Source: G963675935 sp963803125 (GTDB lineage Bacteria > Planctomycetota > Planctomycetia > Pirellulales > Thermoguttaceae). From it: a DNA stretch of 64,000 nt. The stretch covers positions 1,320,421-1,384,420 of the forward strand of contig CAWDLR010000002.1 in assembly GCA_963803125.1 (NCBI GenBank). Reading direction: 5' to 3'. Below, in pieces: positions 17,419-26,603 of the stretch. The translations under genes and the position numbers were made by a program. Under the pieces are notes generated by a model. The model was given only the letters and a program-made list of their open reading frames with translations, did no database searches and had not been told where the DNA came from. Within the stretch, counting starts at the first letter, position 1, and each line of letters opens with the position of its first letter.

Positions 17419-17912
17419 AGCGGAGCGATTGTTGGTGGCTGTTGGCCTGGCCGGCGTATCAACTCATCGGCACGGCGAGGCATGAGCTGAGCCATGCGGC
17501 CGTGGCGGCCTGGCAGGGGGCGCGGATCACGCGGATCGAGATTCTGCCGTCTTTCCAGCCGGAAGGGTTTCTCTGGGGATACGTCAACTGGCGCGGCGGG
17601 CACGTCAACGCGCTGGCGACGGCGGCGCCGTACTTCTGCGACCTGGCGCTGTTCGTGGTCTTCTTGCCGCTGTGCATGCTGGCGGTGCGGGCGCCGCGTT
17701 GGCTGTGGATCAATGCTTTTGTGATCGGGCTGCTTTCGCCGCTGCTCGATACGGCGGCCAACTACTCGAAGCTCTTTCGCCGCGAGACGGGCGACGTGAA
17801 CGAGCTTGTCGCCCGGTTCTCACCTGCCGCGATTCACGCGGTTTTTTTGGCGGTGATGGTCTTCTACCTGATCGGAATTTGCGTGGCGTGGCGGGCGTAC
17901 AATCGCGATTGA
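17415..17912 (+). CDS. Membrane protein with HELSH metallopeptidase motif
   Basis: A 165-residue, mostly hydrophobic protein with about four membrane helices. HELSH at residues 23-27 lies in the first helix, the position of the zinc-binding HExxH in M50-type intramembrane peptidases; an Asp in SPLLDTAANY (about residues 110-118) could be the third ligand. Its ATG overlaps the kinase stop codon (ATGA), so it is translated with the vWA/PP2C/kinase set. The fold is a guess from the motif and topology; the protein is shorter than most site-2 proteases. Confidence 0.7.
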   Translation: MKRSDCWWLLAWPAYQLIGTARHELSHAAVAAWQGARITRIEILPSFQPEGFLWGYVNWRGGHVNALATAAPYFCDLALFVVFLPLCMLAVRAPRWLWINAFVIGLLSPLLDTAANYSKLFRRETGDVNELVARFSPAAIHAVFLAVMVFYLIGICVAWRAYNRD

Positions 17913-18146
17913 GCAGCCGGCGGGGCGAAGCGTCGTAGCAGGGGCGTTCCTGCGTGGAGCGTGACGGCGTCCGGGGATTCGGACTGTAGGAGGCGACTCC
18001 TGTCGCCGATGGGGCTCTCCACCGGCTCGATCGGCGTCAGGAGACGCCTCCTACAAGCCGTTTCTGCGGTCGCAGTTCCCGGACACCGTCACGCCGAGCG
18101 TGGGAACGGTGGGAAGTTCGGCGGGCGGGACACCCGGACTTCGGAG
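17913..18146. repeat. Gap with TAGGAGGCG palindrome
   Basis: Positions 17986-18057 form an inverted repeat (TGTAGGAGGCGACTCCTGTC / GACGCCTCCTACA). A decayed GTGGGAACG repeat follows at 18085-18107. A related TAGGAGGCG-type repeat is at about 59099-59205. It separates two convergent genes and may end both transcripts. Confidence 0.65.
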
Positions 18147-20066
18147 TTAGTGGAAGAGCCAGTAGAGGCCGAACATGATCAGCAGCAAGAGCGCGGAGAG
18201 GACGCGGTAGTCGCCCAAGCCGCGCCAGCCGGCCGATCTGAGGGCGTCGAGCGGGTTGGCCCAGTAAAGCCGCTGCGGGTCTTCGTGGGACAATTTTGGC
18301 AGGCAAAGACTGAGCACCGCTTGCAACGCCATGCAGCCGACGAGCATGAAGAAGGCCATGACCATGAACGGCGTCTCGTAGAAGAACACCGGGAGCCAGT
18401 CCCAGAGGGCCGCCTGCGGTTGCCAGCGGTGGAAGGTGGTCAGGGCGAAAAGGACCAGGCCGGTGGCGGAGCCGATCCACATCGTGAGCTTAGCGCTTCG
18501 CGCCGAGGCCTTCCCCCAGAAAAGCCCCATCAGGAAAACGCCGGTGATCGGCGGGCAGACGTGGGCGATCACCAACTGGATGGCGGGGAAGATGTTCTCG
18601 TACAAGTCGAGCAGCGGGACCAGCGCGATGCCGACCAGGAAGGACGTAAACGCCGCCAGCCGACCGATGATCACCATCCGCCGCTCGGGCGTATCGGGGC
18701 GGAAGCGCTTCCAGAGATCGTAGGCGAAGAGGGTGGAGATCGAATTGGCGGCGCTGGCGAGATTGCCCATCAGCGAGGCCATCAGCGCCGCTGCCATGAT
18801 GCCGAAGCAGCCGTTAAGCGGCAGCAGATTCAGGATCATCAGGCCGTAGGATTCCTTCGAGGAGACGGGCTTGACATCCTTGGGAAGTTTGACCATGCCG
18901 TCAGCGGGAACGCGGCCGTCGGCATCGAGTTCGGTAGGCAGGTTGCAGATTACCTTCAACGGGTGTTCTTTGGAGGCGTGGAACTCGTGAGTCAGGTCGA
19001 GGATTTTACCCTTTTCCAGGCGGAACTCGCGCGGGCCGGAGGTGCTGTTGTCGCCGCGGACGATGATGGTTTTGTGTGCTTTCCCACTCTTGCTTAGTGC
19101 AGCGGGCGTGTCGGCCAGCACCGCGACTTGTCCCATGTTGTTGATCTTGCCGCTGCCGACCATCACGTAGAAGAGCAATCCGGGCAGGACGAAGATGAAG
19201 ACGGGCAGGATCTTGATCGCGGCACAGAACAATGGGCCGATGCGGGCGTGATTCTCGTCTTTCGCCCCCAGCACCCGCTGGACGATCGTCTGGTCGGCGC
19301 AGAAATACCAGATGCCGATGACCGGGTACCCGAGCAGAATCGCGTACCAAGAGAAGTCCTTGTCAACCTGGGGCGAGCGGAGCATCGACAACTGGCCCAA
19401 TTGCCTGGTCTGATCGAGGGCGTGGGTCATCGACTCCCAACTGCCCACGCGCTGGAAAGCGAAGAAGGTGATCAGGATCGCGCCGGTGATCAGCACGATG
19501 GCCTGGACGCTCTCGGTCCAGACGACGGCCGCCAGGCCGCCGGCGACGGTGTAGACCGCGGTCAGTCCGCAGATGATCAGGATGCAGGTCCACTTGTCCA
19601 TGCCGAAGATGCCGTGCAGGGCGACCCAGCCGGCCGAGAGCGGAAAGGCGATGTGAAAGAGGATGGCGGCGATGATCGAGAGGAAGGCGAGCCAGTCGCG
19701 GCAGGCGCGGCAGTAGCGTTTTTCGAGGAAATCCGGGAGCGTGGCCACTTTGGCCCGCAGATAAAAGGGGACGAAGACCAGCGAGAGGAGCACCAGCGGC
19801 AGCACGGCCAGCCATTCGTAATTGCCCATCACCAGGCCGGTGTCGTAGCCCGACTGGGCAAGGCTGACCAGGTGCAGGCAGGAGATGTTGGTCGTAAACA
19901 GCGCCAGTCCGATCGCGGGCCAGCGGAGGCTGTGGGCGGCGAGAAAGTAGCGGTTGGCCTCGCCTTCGCGGCGCCTCTTGACTCCGGCGTAGCAGCCGAT
20001 GGCCACGATGCCGAGCAGATAGACGATGATGATCGTGGAATCGACGCCGCTGATTCTGTCGAACAT
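18147..20066 (-). CDS. Sodium/solute symporter (SSS family)
   Basis: A 639-residue inner-membrane transporter with about 13-14 predicted helices. Family marks are NRYFLAAHSLRWPAIGLALF, the helix TTNISCLHLVSLAQSGYDTG, VYTVAGGLAAVVWTESVQA and YFCADQTIVQRVLGAKD, characteristic of the SGLT branch, which moves sugars or similar small solutes with sodium. The substrate cannot be read from sequence. An unusual soluble insert of roughly 100 residues (305-405, rich in Lys/Asp and beta strands) interrupts two helices; it holds no motif I know. ATG at 20066. Confidence 0.9.
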   Translation of the reverse strand: MFDRISGVDSTIIIVYLLGIVAIGCYAGVKRRREGEANRYFLAAHSLRWPAIGLALFTTNISCLHLVSLAQSGYDTGLVMGNYEWLAVLPLVLLSLVFVPFYLRAKVATLPDFLEKRYCRACRDWLAFLSIIAAILFHIAFPLSAGWVALHGIFGMDKWTCILIICGLTAVYTVAGGLAAVVWTESVQAIVLITGAILITFFAFQRVGSWESMTHALDQTRQLGQLSMLRSPQVDKDFSWYAILLGYPVIGIWYFCADQTIVQRVLGAKDENHARIGPLFCAAIKILPVFIFVLPGLLFYVMVGSGKINNMGQVAVLADTPAALSKSGKAHKTIIVRGDNSTSGPREFRLEKGKILDLTHEFHASKEHPLKVICNLPTELDADGRVPADGMVKLPKDVKPVSSKESYGLMILNLLPLNGCFGIMAAALMASLMGNLASAANSISTLFAYDLWKRFRPDTPERRMVIIGRLAAFTSFLVGIALVPLLDLYENIFPAIQLVIAHVCPPITGVFLMGLFWGKASARSAKLTMWIGSATGLVLFALTTFHRWQPQAALWDWLPVFFYETPFMVMAFFMLVGCMALQAVLSLCLPKLSHEDPQRLYWANPLDALRSAGWRGLGDYRVLSALLLLIMFGLYWLFH

Positions 20067-20451
20067 ACTGTTGTGTTGCCTCGTTCATCGCCGGCGCCGT
20101 GCGAGCGGCAGACGCCGTGCTGGCATAGCGGTGGTGAAACAGCCGATTGCGTTGGAGCGGAAGGCGACAGATGGGTCGAAAAGACCGAGAGAATGACGCC
20201 ACGTAACGCTCCATTTTGTCGGTCGTGGGTTTGGGTGTCAATGCACGAATGCGCCGGTGCGCTGGAAAAGGAGGGCGTTGGGGCGACGCGCGCTTCCCTC
20301 CGGGGCGCGGCTAAACCACTCGCCCTCTCCCCTCTCCTCTCGCCCCTCTCCTCTCTCCCCTCTCCTCTCTCGCTCCCCTGGCGTTGCCGGCCGCTTTCAG
20401 CGATATTGGTGGCTTGCTCGGCACGAGAAATCCAATGCGGACGGTGAGAAC
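20067..20451. other. 385-base gap between divergent genes
   Basis: Must hold the promoters of the symporter and of hslV. The recognisable feature is a polypyrimidine tract of CCCTCTCC / CTCTCCTCT units at 20321-20380. The same kind of tract occurs at 49360-49450 inside the methyltransferase gene. No RNA gene seen. Confidence 0.6.
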
Positions 20452-20994
20452 ATGAAGAACCATTCGACGACGATCGTCTCCGTCCGCCACCGCGGGGTGG
20501 TGGCGATGGGGGGCGATGGGCAGGTGACCGTGGCCAACACGATCATGAAGGCCGACGTCAACAAGCTCCGCCGGTTGATGGACGGGCGGGTGATGACCGG
20601 TTTCGCCGGGGCCACGGCCGACGCCTTCGCCCTGCTGGAGCGTTTCGAGGCCAAGTTGAAGGACTATCCGTCGAACGTCCCCCGGGCGGCCACGGAGCTG
20701 GCCAAGGATTGGCGGACCGATCGCGTGCTGCGGCGGCTGGAGGCGATGTTGCTGGTGGTTGACGACCGGCATACGCTGTTGTTGACCGGCAACGGCGACG
20801 TGGTGCAGCCGAGCGACGGCGTCATCGGCATCGGCTCCGGCGGCAATTACGCCGTCGCTGCCGCCCGGGCGCTGGTCGCCCACAGCAGTCTCTCCGCCGT
20901 CGAGATCGTTCGCAAGTCGCTGGAAATCGCGGCGGGGATCGACGTTTTTACGAACGACAACATTGTGGTGGAGGAAATGGCGAGTGCGGAGTGA
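20452..20994 (+). CDS. hslV: ATP-dependent protease subunit HslV
   Basis: A 180-residue proteasome-like threonine protease that forms a double hexamer capped by HslU. The mature N-terminal Thr is in TTIVSVRHRGVVAMGGDGQV; a five- or six-residue propeptide (MKNHS) precedes it, longer than the single Met of E. coli. MTGFAGATADAFALLERFE and LLTGNGDVVQP are family marks. The ATG at 20452 was chosen; the frame continues upstream but only through repeat DNA. First gene of hslV / antitoxin-like / hslU. Confidence 0.93.
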   Translation: MKNHSTTIVSVRHRGVVAMGGDGQVTVANTIMKADVNKLRRLMDGRVMTGFAGATADAFALLERFEAKLKDYPSNVPRAATELAKDWRTDRVLRRLEAMLLVVDDRHTLLLTGNGDVVQPSDGVIGIGSGGNYAVAAARALVAHSSLSAVEIVRKSLEIAAGIDVFTNDNIVVEEMASAE

Positions 20995-21096
20995 GCCATC
21001 GAGCATGCTTGCTTCTCCGTCAGTTTGCGGGACGATATAATCCAGAAAGTCCACCGCAGTGAACATTGCCGGAATTTTCCCGCGGAGAATCCACCC

Positions 21097-21312
21097 ATGC
21101 TACCCGTGCTGCCGCTTGACCAAATGACGGTCGAAGAAAAGCTCCAGTTGATGGAGATTCTCTGGGAGGATCTCTCCCGCAATCCGGAGGACATTCCATC
21201 GCCGGCGTGGCATGGGGAAGTGTTGGCGGAGAGGGAACGGAAGATCGACGAAGGCAAAGCAAAGTTCCTTTCGTTGGATGAAGTTCGCAAACACCTTGAG
21301 GAGAATGTATAA
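21097..21312 (+). CDS. Addiction-module antitoxin-like protein (TIGR02574 type)
   Basis: A 71-residue acidic protein. The core TVEEKLQLMEILWEDLS followed by P-A-W-H-x-x-V-L-x-E-R and L-S-L-D-E-V-R-K-H-L is the pattern of the putative addiction module component family, relatives of RelB/PasA antitoxins. No RelE/ParE-like toxin is adjacent; instead it sits between hslV and hslU, ending 2 bases before the hslU start. It may be an orphan antitoxin or a protein recruited to the protease operon. ATG at 21097; an upstream in-frame start is less likely. Confidence 0.8.
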   Translation: MLPVLPLDQMTVEEKLQLMEILWEDLSRNPEDIPSPAWHGEVLAERERKIDEGKAKFLSLDEVRKHLEENV

Positions 21313-21314
21313 AC

Positions 21315-22652
21315 GTGCGAGACCTAACCCCTCGGCAAATCGTTGAAGAACTCGATCGGCACATCGTCGGCCAGGACGCGGCGAAGCGGGCGGTGGCGGT
21401 GGCCATCCGCAATCGCTGGCGGCGGCAACAGCTTCAGGGCGACATGCGGCAGGAGGTGGCGCCGAAGAACATCATGATGATCGGCCCCACCGGCGTGGGC
21501 AAGACCGAGATCGCCCGTCGGCTGGCCAAGCTGACCGGGGCGCCGTTTATCAAGGTCGAGGCCACCAAATACACCGAGGTGGGCTACTACGGCCGTGACG
21601 TCGAGAGCATGATCCGCGACCTGGTCGAGAACGCGATCGGCCTGGTGCGCGAGGGGGAGCGGGAGAAGGTCAAGCCCGAGGCGCGGCGGCGGGTGGACGA
21701 GCGGCTGATCGACCTGCTGGCCCCGGCCCCGCCGGCCTTCGACGCCATGCCCGGCAGCCCCGACTCGCCCGAGCGCTACGAGCGCACCCGCGAGAAGATG
21801 CGGGCGATGCTGGCCGGCGGCGAACTCGAGCAGCGGAAAGTCGAGCTCACCGTCGAGCAGAAGGCAGTGCCGATGGTGCTCTCCGGCATGGGCATGGAGC
21901 AGATGGACATCGACTTGCAGGGGATGTTCGAGAAGATCCTGCCGAAGCACAGCTCGCGGCGGGAAATGACCGTGGCCCAGGCCCGCGACGTGTTGTTCGA
22001 GCAGGAGTGCGACGGGCTGATCAACCAGGACAAGGTGCACTCCACGGCGATCGAGTTGGCCGAGAGCGTGGGCATCATTTTTGTCGACGAGATCGACAAG
22101 GTGGTGGCCAGCGAGGGGCAGCACGGGGCGGACGTCTCGCGGCAGGGCGTGCAGCGCGACCTGCTGCCGATCGTCGAGGGCACCACCGTGCAGACCCGCT
22201 ACGGCTACGTGCGGACCGACCATATTCTCTTCATCGCCGCCGGGGCGTTTCACCGCGCGAAGCCGAGCGATCTGATGCCCGAGTTGCAGGGCCGCTTCCC
22301 GATCCGCGTCGAGTTCGGCGCGCTGACGAAGGAAGATTTCGTCCGCATCTTGACCGAGCCGAAGGGGGCGCTCACCAAGCAGTACGAGGCGCTGCTGGCC
22401 ACTGAAGGGGTGACGCTGGCGTTCGAGCCGGAGGCGGTCGATACGCTGGCCGAGTTCGCCTTCGAAGTGAACCAGACGACGCAGAACATCGGCGCCCGGC
22501 GGCTGTACACGATCATGGAGCGGCTGTTGGAGGAGTTGAGCTTCGAGGCCCCCGACATGAAACATGGCCGCGTCCCGATCAACGCCGAGTACGTCAAAGA
22601 GCGACTGGCGGAACTGACGAAGGATGAAGATTTGAGCAAGTTCATACTCTGA
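21315..22652 (+). CDS. hslU: ATP-dependent protease ATPase subunit HslU
   Basis: A 445-residue AAA+ unfoldase that feeds HslV. Walker A is GPTGVGKTEIARRLAK, Walker B IIFVDEIDKV, and the sensor region includes RFPIRVEF and TTQNIGARRL. The central pore loop reads GYYGRDV where E. coli has GYVG. The inserted I-domain (about residues 110-220) is shorter than average. GTG start at 21315, two bases after the antitoxin-like gene. The stop overlaps the start of the next gene by one base. Confidence 0.95.
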   Translation: MRDLTPRQIVEELDRHIVGQDAAKRAVAVAIRNRWRRQQLQGDMRQEVAPKNIMMIGPTGVGKTEIARRLAKLTGAPFIKVEATKYTEVGYYGRDVESMIRDLVENAIGLVREGEREKVKPEARRRVDERLIDLLAPAPPAFDAMPGSPDSPERYERTREKMRAMLAGGELEQRKVELTVEQKAVPMVLSGMGMEQMDIDLQGMFEKILPKHSSRREMTVAQARDVLFEQECDGLINQDKVHSTAIELAESVGIIFVDEIDKVVASEGQHGADVSRQGVQRDLLPIVEGTTVQTRYGYVRTDHILFIAAGAFHRAKPSDLMPELQGRFPIRVEFGALTKEDFVRILTEPKGALTKQYEALLATEGVTLAFEPEAVDTLAEFAFEVNQTTQNIGARRLYTIMERLLEELSFEAPDMKHGRVPINAEYVKERLAELTKDEDLSKFIL

Positions 22653-23158
22653 TGAGGAAGCGACGGGTACTCATTGCGATCGTCGTTTTGGTGGCGGGCC
22701 TAATCGTGGCTCCGTTAGTGGCGCCGCTGTTTGCGCCATGGTCGGAGATGAATTGTTGGCGCGAAGAAATCAACATCAAGACGGGGCAGGCGCGCTACTC
22801 GCGCTGTCTGTGGTTCGTCAAGGCGGCCGAACATGTTGAGGATACTCCGCTGTCGCTCGCGCTGCAGGGCGAGATGGTGGATGTCAAGAATGTTCCGGCA
22901 TGGGAGCGGGTGAACACGTTTTCGCCCGGAACGCACCATTCGCCGCATTACCGATACCATGCCGCCTTGTGGCAGGCCCACCAAATGGAAATGATCACAT
23001 CCATGTGCGAACTGACGCCCGAGCAGAAACGGAACGCGGCCAGGGCAATCCTGGCGGCTTGGCAGAAATCTGGTTCTTGTGGCGGTGCAGAGGGAGTCCT
23101 TGAGAACCTGGCGAAAGAAGGAGGCTCAAAGGGCAAGTTGGACACGGGCCGCAAGTAA
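22652..23158 (+). CDS. Signal-anchored hypothetical protein
   Basis: A 168-residue protein not recognised. Basic start then one hydrophobic helix (about 5-28, VLIAIVVLVAGLIVAPLVAP), so probably membrane-anchored with the rest outside the cytoplasm. Cys pairs (CWREE.., RCLW, MCEL, GSCGG) and several His are scattered. Its ATG overlaps the hslU stop (TGATG), so it is translationally coupled to hslU. Confidence 0.65.
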   Translation: MRKRRVLIAIVVLVAGLIVAPLVAPLFAPWSEMNCWREEINIKTGQARYSRCLWFVKAAEHVEDTPLSLALQGEMVDVKNVPAWERVNTFSPGTHHSPHYRYHAALWQAHQMEMITSMCELTPEQKRNAARAILAAWQKSGSCGGAEGVLENLAKEGGSKGKLDTGRK

Positions 23159-23298
23159 TACGCCGGCCGGCATTGCTTACGCGAACCTGCGCCGGGGAAC
23201 GTGAAACGTATCGGTGTTGGCCATGCCTTGGACAAGGCGGGGTAAACTGCTATCATCGTCGGGACAATCGAGAGCCTTTTTCGTCGAAAGGGACTTGC

Positions 23299-25500
23299 AT
23301 GGCAAAACAGACCGATAACAAACAGGACAAGAAGAACCCGGCGGCCATGGCAAACGGCTGGGTTTCTTTGACGTGGGACGACCTGGACGGTTGGGCCGGA
23401 AGCCGCAGCGTCTCGCGGGGGCGGGCGTATCAACGCCAGGATCGCGTCAAGAATCTGGCGATCTCCGACGAGGGACGACTGCTCGCCACCGTCGTGGGCG
23501 GCGACCGCTACGTCGTCTCCGTCCGGCTGAACCCCGGCAAGAAGAAGCACGACAAGATCGAGTCCCGTTGCACCTGTCCGGTCGGCTACAACTGCAAACA
23601 CGCCGTGGCGGCCGTTGCCGCTTACCTTCAGACGTTGGCCGACGGGGCAACGGTTCCCATCGCCGACGCCGACGATCCACGCTGGCGCAAACTCTCCCCC
23701 GTCGACGTGGAAGACGAAGATGATTTGGACGAGTGGGACGACGAGGAGGAAGCGGACGAAGAAGAGGAAGAGGACGAAGAAGAAAATGACGACGAAGAAG
23801 AAGATGATGACGACGACGAGGATGACGACGAGGAACAGGAAGCGGACGAAGAGGATGAATTGGAAGTGAAGCCGCCGAAGCGTCGGCAGCCGCAACGGCA
23901 ATCACGCGCCGAATGGGATGCCAAAATTCAGCAGCACATTCGCGGCAAAAGCCGCGAGGAACTGACCGATCAGCTTCTCTCGCTCGTCGAGCGCTATCCC
24001 GAATTGCGGGAGGAGTTTCGAGAACGGATTGCCCTGAGCGAAGGCGACGTGGACCGACTGGTGGCCCAGGCGCGGCGGGAATTGCGGGATCGCACTTCGG
24101 AAATCGGCTGGCAGAACCATTGGCAGGACGAGGGTCATACGCCCGACTATAGGCGGTTGAAGCATCGTCTGGAGCGACTGGTCGAGTTGGGTCATTCGGA
24201 CGCGGTCGTCGCATTGGGACGCGAGTTCATCAAACGGGCCATGGATCAGGTGGGACAATCCCACGACGAAGGCGAAACGGGGATGGCGGCGGCCGAATGT
24301 CTGCCCGTGGTGTTCGACGCGGTCGCAAAATCAACGCTCTCGGGACCGCGGAAGATACTGTTTGCCATCAATGCTTACATGGAGGACGATTACGACGTAA
24401 TCGGCGATTCGGCGGAAGCGGTTCTCGACGCCAAGTGGGCGCCCGCCGACTGGTCGGCCGTGGCCGATGAACTGAGCCGGCGGCTTGAGAAAGCATCCAA
24501 AGCACCCGGCGATGCGTGGGAACGCAACTACAAGCGAGACAATCTCAGCGGTTGGCTGCTTACCGCCCTGGAAAATGCCGGGCGCGGCGGCGAGTTGCTC
24601 GCGGTCTATGAAGCCGAGGCGCGGGCCACCGGCAGCTACGAGCGGCTGGTCCGATACTTGATTGCCGAAAAGCGGTTTGATGACGCCGAGCGTTGGGCCA
24701 AGGAGGGCATCGAGAAGACGCGCGAGAAGCTGCCAGGCATCGCCTCCGGCCTGGCCGCCTCGTTGTGCGAGGTGTCGCGCGGCCGCCGACAATGGGACGT
24801 CGTTGCCGCCCACGCCGCCTGGCGGTTCTTTGAACGGCCGCACGGATCGAGCTTCGATGAACTTGTCGCGCAGTCGGTGAAGGCGAAGTGCGGCGAGCAG
24901 GTACGCGCGGCGGCGCTGCGTTTCCTGGAAACCGGCGATTTGCCCTTTCGCCACGTTGCCTCGACGAAGGCGGGACAGACAATCCGGGTTGACGCCGCCT
25001 GGCCGCTGCCGGTGCCCGATTACCTCGTGCCGCTGATGCGTCCGAGCAGTCGCTCGATTGAGCCGCGCGGGCCGCACTACGACGTATTGCTCGATATGGC
25101 CATTGCCGCGAAGAAACCCGACGAAGTGCTGCACTGGTACGACAAGATGTCGAAAGGGCAAAAACGCTCCGGCGGATGGGGGTGGGATGGAGGAAGCACG
25201 GCCGACCGCGTTGCCGCCGTAGTGGCCAAGTCGCATCCCGAACGGGCGTTGGAAATTTATCGGAAAGGGTTGGATGGAACCTTGCCGCAGGCCCACGCCT
25301 CGGCCTACGAATCGGCGGCGGAGTATCTGAAGATGATGCGGCCGATCATGAAATCCCTCGGCCGTGAAGCCGATTGGGCGGCCTTGCTGGCGGAAATTCG
25401 CTTGAAATATCGCAACCGTCCGCGTTTCATGGAGATTCTGGACAAGCTCGAAGGCCGCACCATTCTCCAGACCCAAAAGGCCCCGGGCCGAAAGCGCTGA
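23299..25500 (+). CDS. SWIM zinc-finger protein with long acidic tract
   Basis: A 733-residue protein. The SWIM motif C-x-C-x(n)-C-x-H is exact at residues 91-101 (CTCPVGYNCKH), a DNA- or protein-binding zinc finger. Residues about 137-189 are almost all Asp and Glu, the kind of tract seen in histone- or DNA-mimicking linkers. The rest (200-733) is helical, with repeated patterns recalling TPR/HEAT arrays. Function unknown; SWIM proteins of this layout occur widely in planctomycetes. ATG at 23299 was chosen; the frame is open upstream without a good start. Confidence 0.8.
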   Translation: MAKQTDNKQDKKNPAAMANGWVSLTWDDLDGWAGSRSVSRGRAYQRQDRVKNLAISDEGRLLATVVGGDRYVVSVRLNPGKKKHDKIESRCTCPVGYNCKHAVAAVAAYLQTLADGATVPIADADDPRWRKLSPVDVEDEDDLDEWDDEEEADEEEEEDEEENDDEEEDDDDDEDDDEEQEADEEDELEVKPPKRRQPQRQSRAEWDAKIQQHIRGKSREELTDQLLSLVERYPELREEFRERIALSEGDVDRLVAQARRELRDRTSEIGWQNHWQDEGHTPDYRRLKHRLERLVELGHSDAVVALGREFIKRAMDQVGQSHDEGETGMAAAECLPVVFDAVAKSTLSGPRKILFAINAYMEDDYDVIGDSAEAVLDAKWAPADWSAVADELSRRLEKASKAPGDAWERNYKRDNLSGWLLTALENAGRGGELLAVYEAEARATGSYERLVRYLIAEKRFDDAERWAKEGIEKTREKLPGIASGLAASLCEVSRGRRQWDVVAAHAAWRFFERPHGSSFDELVAQSVKAKCGEQVRAAALRFLETGDLPFRHVASTKAGQTIRVDAAWPLPVPDYLVPLMRPSSRSIEPRGPHYDVLLDMAIAAKKPDEVLHWYDKMSKGQKRSGGWGWDGGSTADRVAAVVAKSHPERALEIYRKGLDGTLPQAHASAYESAAEYLKMMRPIMKSLGREADWAALLAEIRLKYRNRPRFMEILDKLEGRTILQTQKAPGRKR

Positions 25501-25629
25501 AAAGAAACGTGGCAGAAGAGCTTGACGCGGCGACTCTGCGCGGCCCTACAGCAATCTCTTCGGGCTGGTAGTCGGCAAAGGCATATCTTGTGGATGTCGG
25601 GGTCGCAGTCGCCCTGCCGATCGCGGGCG

Positions 25630-26360
25630 TCAGTTCCTCTTGAGCGAGCCGATGAACTCCGCCCAGAGTTCGTCCAGCGGTTTGTGGGCGTATTGGCGGA
25701 AGAGGTCGTCGCTGTACTTTCCGTCGCGGGCGGCCGTGTTGAGACGTTGTACAAACGAGCGGTTCTTCGTGCGCACGATCCAGTCGAAAAAGGCTGCCGT
25801 CGTCTGATAGCCGTCGGTGTAGTTGGCACGTTGCGGATTGACGCGGGGACGGCGCCGCGCCGGCTCGTACTTGAACCAGCGGACGTAGTCGGCGATCCCT
25901 TCGGTGACCCAGCCCGGCACGCGGTGGTGATACGATTGCACGACGTGGCAGAGCTCGTGGATCACCGCTCCGTAATCGTCGGGATGGTGCTTGAACCAAT
26001 CGGTGCAGCAGGTGATCTGCGCCCGGCCGTCCAGGCGACGCCGCGCTTGTTGGCGAAGACGATCTTGACTGCCACCGGCGGGCGAAAACCGGGAGAACCG
26101 AGCTGCGCCCAGATCAGCGGGTAGTTCTGTTCGCAACGCAACTTGGCGCGGGCGGCCCATTTGGCCATCTCCGGCGCTTGCGAGGTGTCGAGCGTGATCC
26201 GCAGCGGCGGGACTTTGCCGGGCTTCTCGCTCGTGTCTTGCCCGGGGGCCGGCGAAGCGGTCTGCGCCGAGAGCGTGGCGGTGCTGCCCTGCCAGACGAA
26301 CAAGACAAGCGCCGCCAGGACAAACTGCAAAGCACGGGTCTTTCGAGTCTGTAGCATCAT
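25630..26360 (-). CDS. Secreted BSP-type metallopeptidase (one-base frameshift)
   Basis: A plant-basic-secretory-protein-like zinc peptidase of about 243 residues once one base is restored. Signal peptide at 8-35 (ALQFVLAALVLFVWQGSTA then LSAQ). Catalytic HExxH is in AVIHELCHVVQ, with downstream PGWVTEGIADYVRW providing the conserved Glu/Asp region. The frame breaks near 26034: on the coding strand GCCGGGCGCAG should have one more base before GCGC (GCCGGCGCGCAG fits), joining KRGVAWTAG to AQITCCTDWFKHH. Start ATG 26360. An in-frame stretch upstream is only repeat DNA. Confidence 0.75.
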
Positions 26361-26383
26361 TACCGGGTTCGACAACAAGAAAA

Positions 26384-26496
26384 AGCCCTCGTTCCCACGC
26401 TCCGCGTGGGAACGCACTGGTCCCGACGCTCTGCGTCGCCCGTCCCGGCGGAGAGCGTCGGAAAGACAGCGGTTCCCACGCGGAGCGTGGGAACCA
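26384..26496. repeat. Palindromic repeat, GTTCCCACGC family (three arms)
   Basis: CTCGTTCCCACGCTCCGCGTG, then CGACGCTCTGCGTCG-like and GGAGAGCGTCGG arms, then GGTTCCCACGCGGAGCGTGG. Same family as 3628-3706. Lies just upstream of the peptidase start. Confidence 0.75.
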
Positions 26497-26603
26497 GAAC
26501 CCGGTAATGATGCTACAGACGCGGTCTTTCTGAGTTCTGGTTTCATGATTGTGTCTTTATGGCGAGGGCACTCCGATCTGGTTTTCCACAGTGTATGCCG
26601 GCG

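Noticed and set aside
17961..19097. Long plus-strand open frame opposite the symporter
   Set aside because: It is the GC-rich complement of a clear SSS transporter; its translation is Arg/Glu/Gly-rich with no domain.
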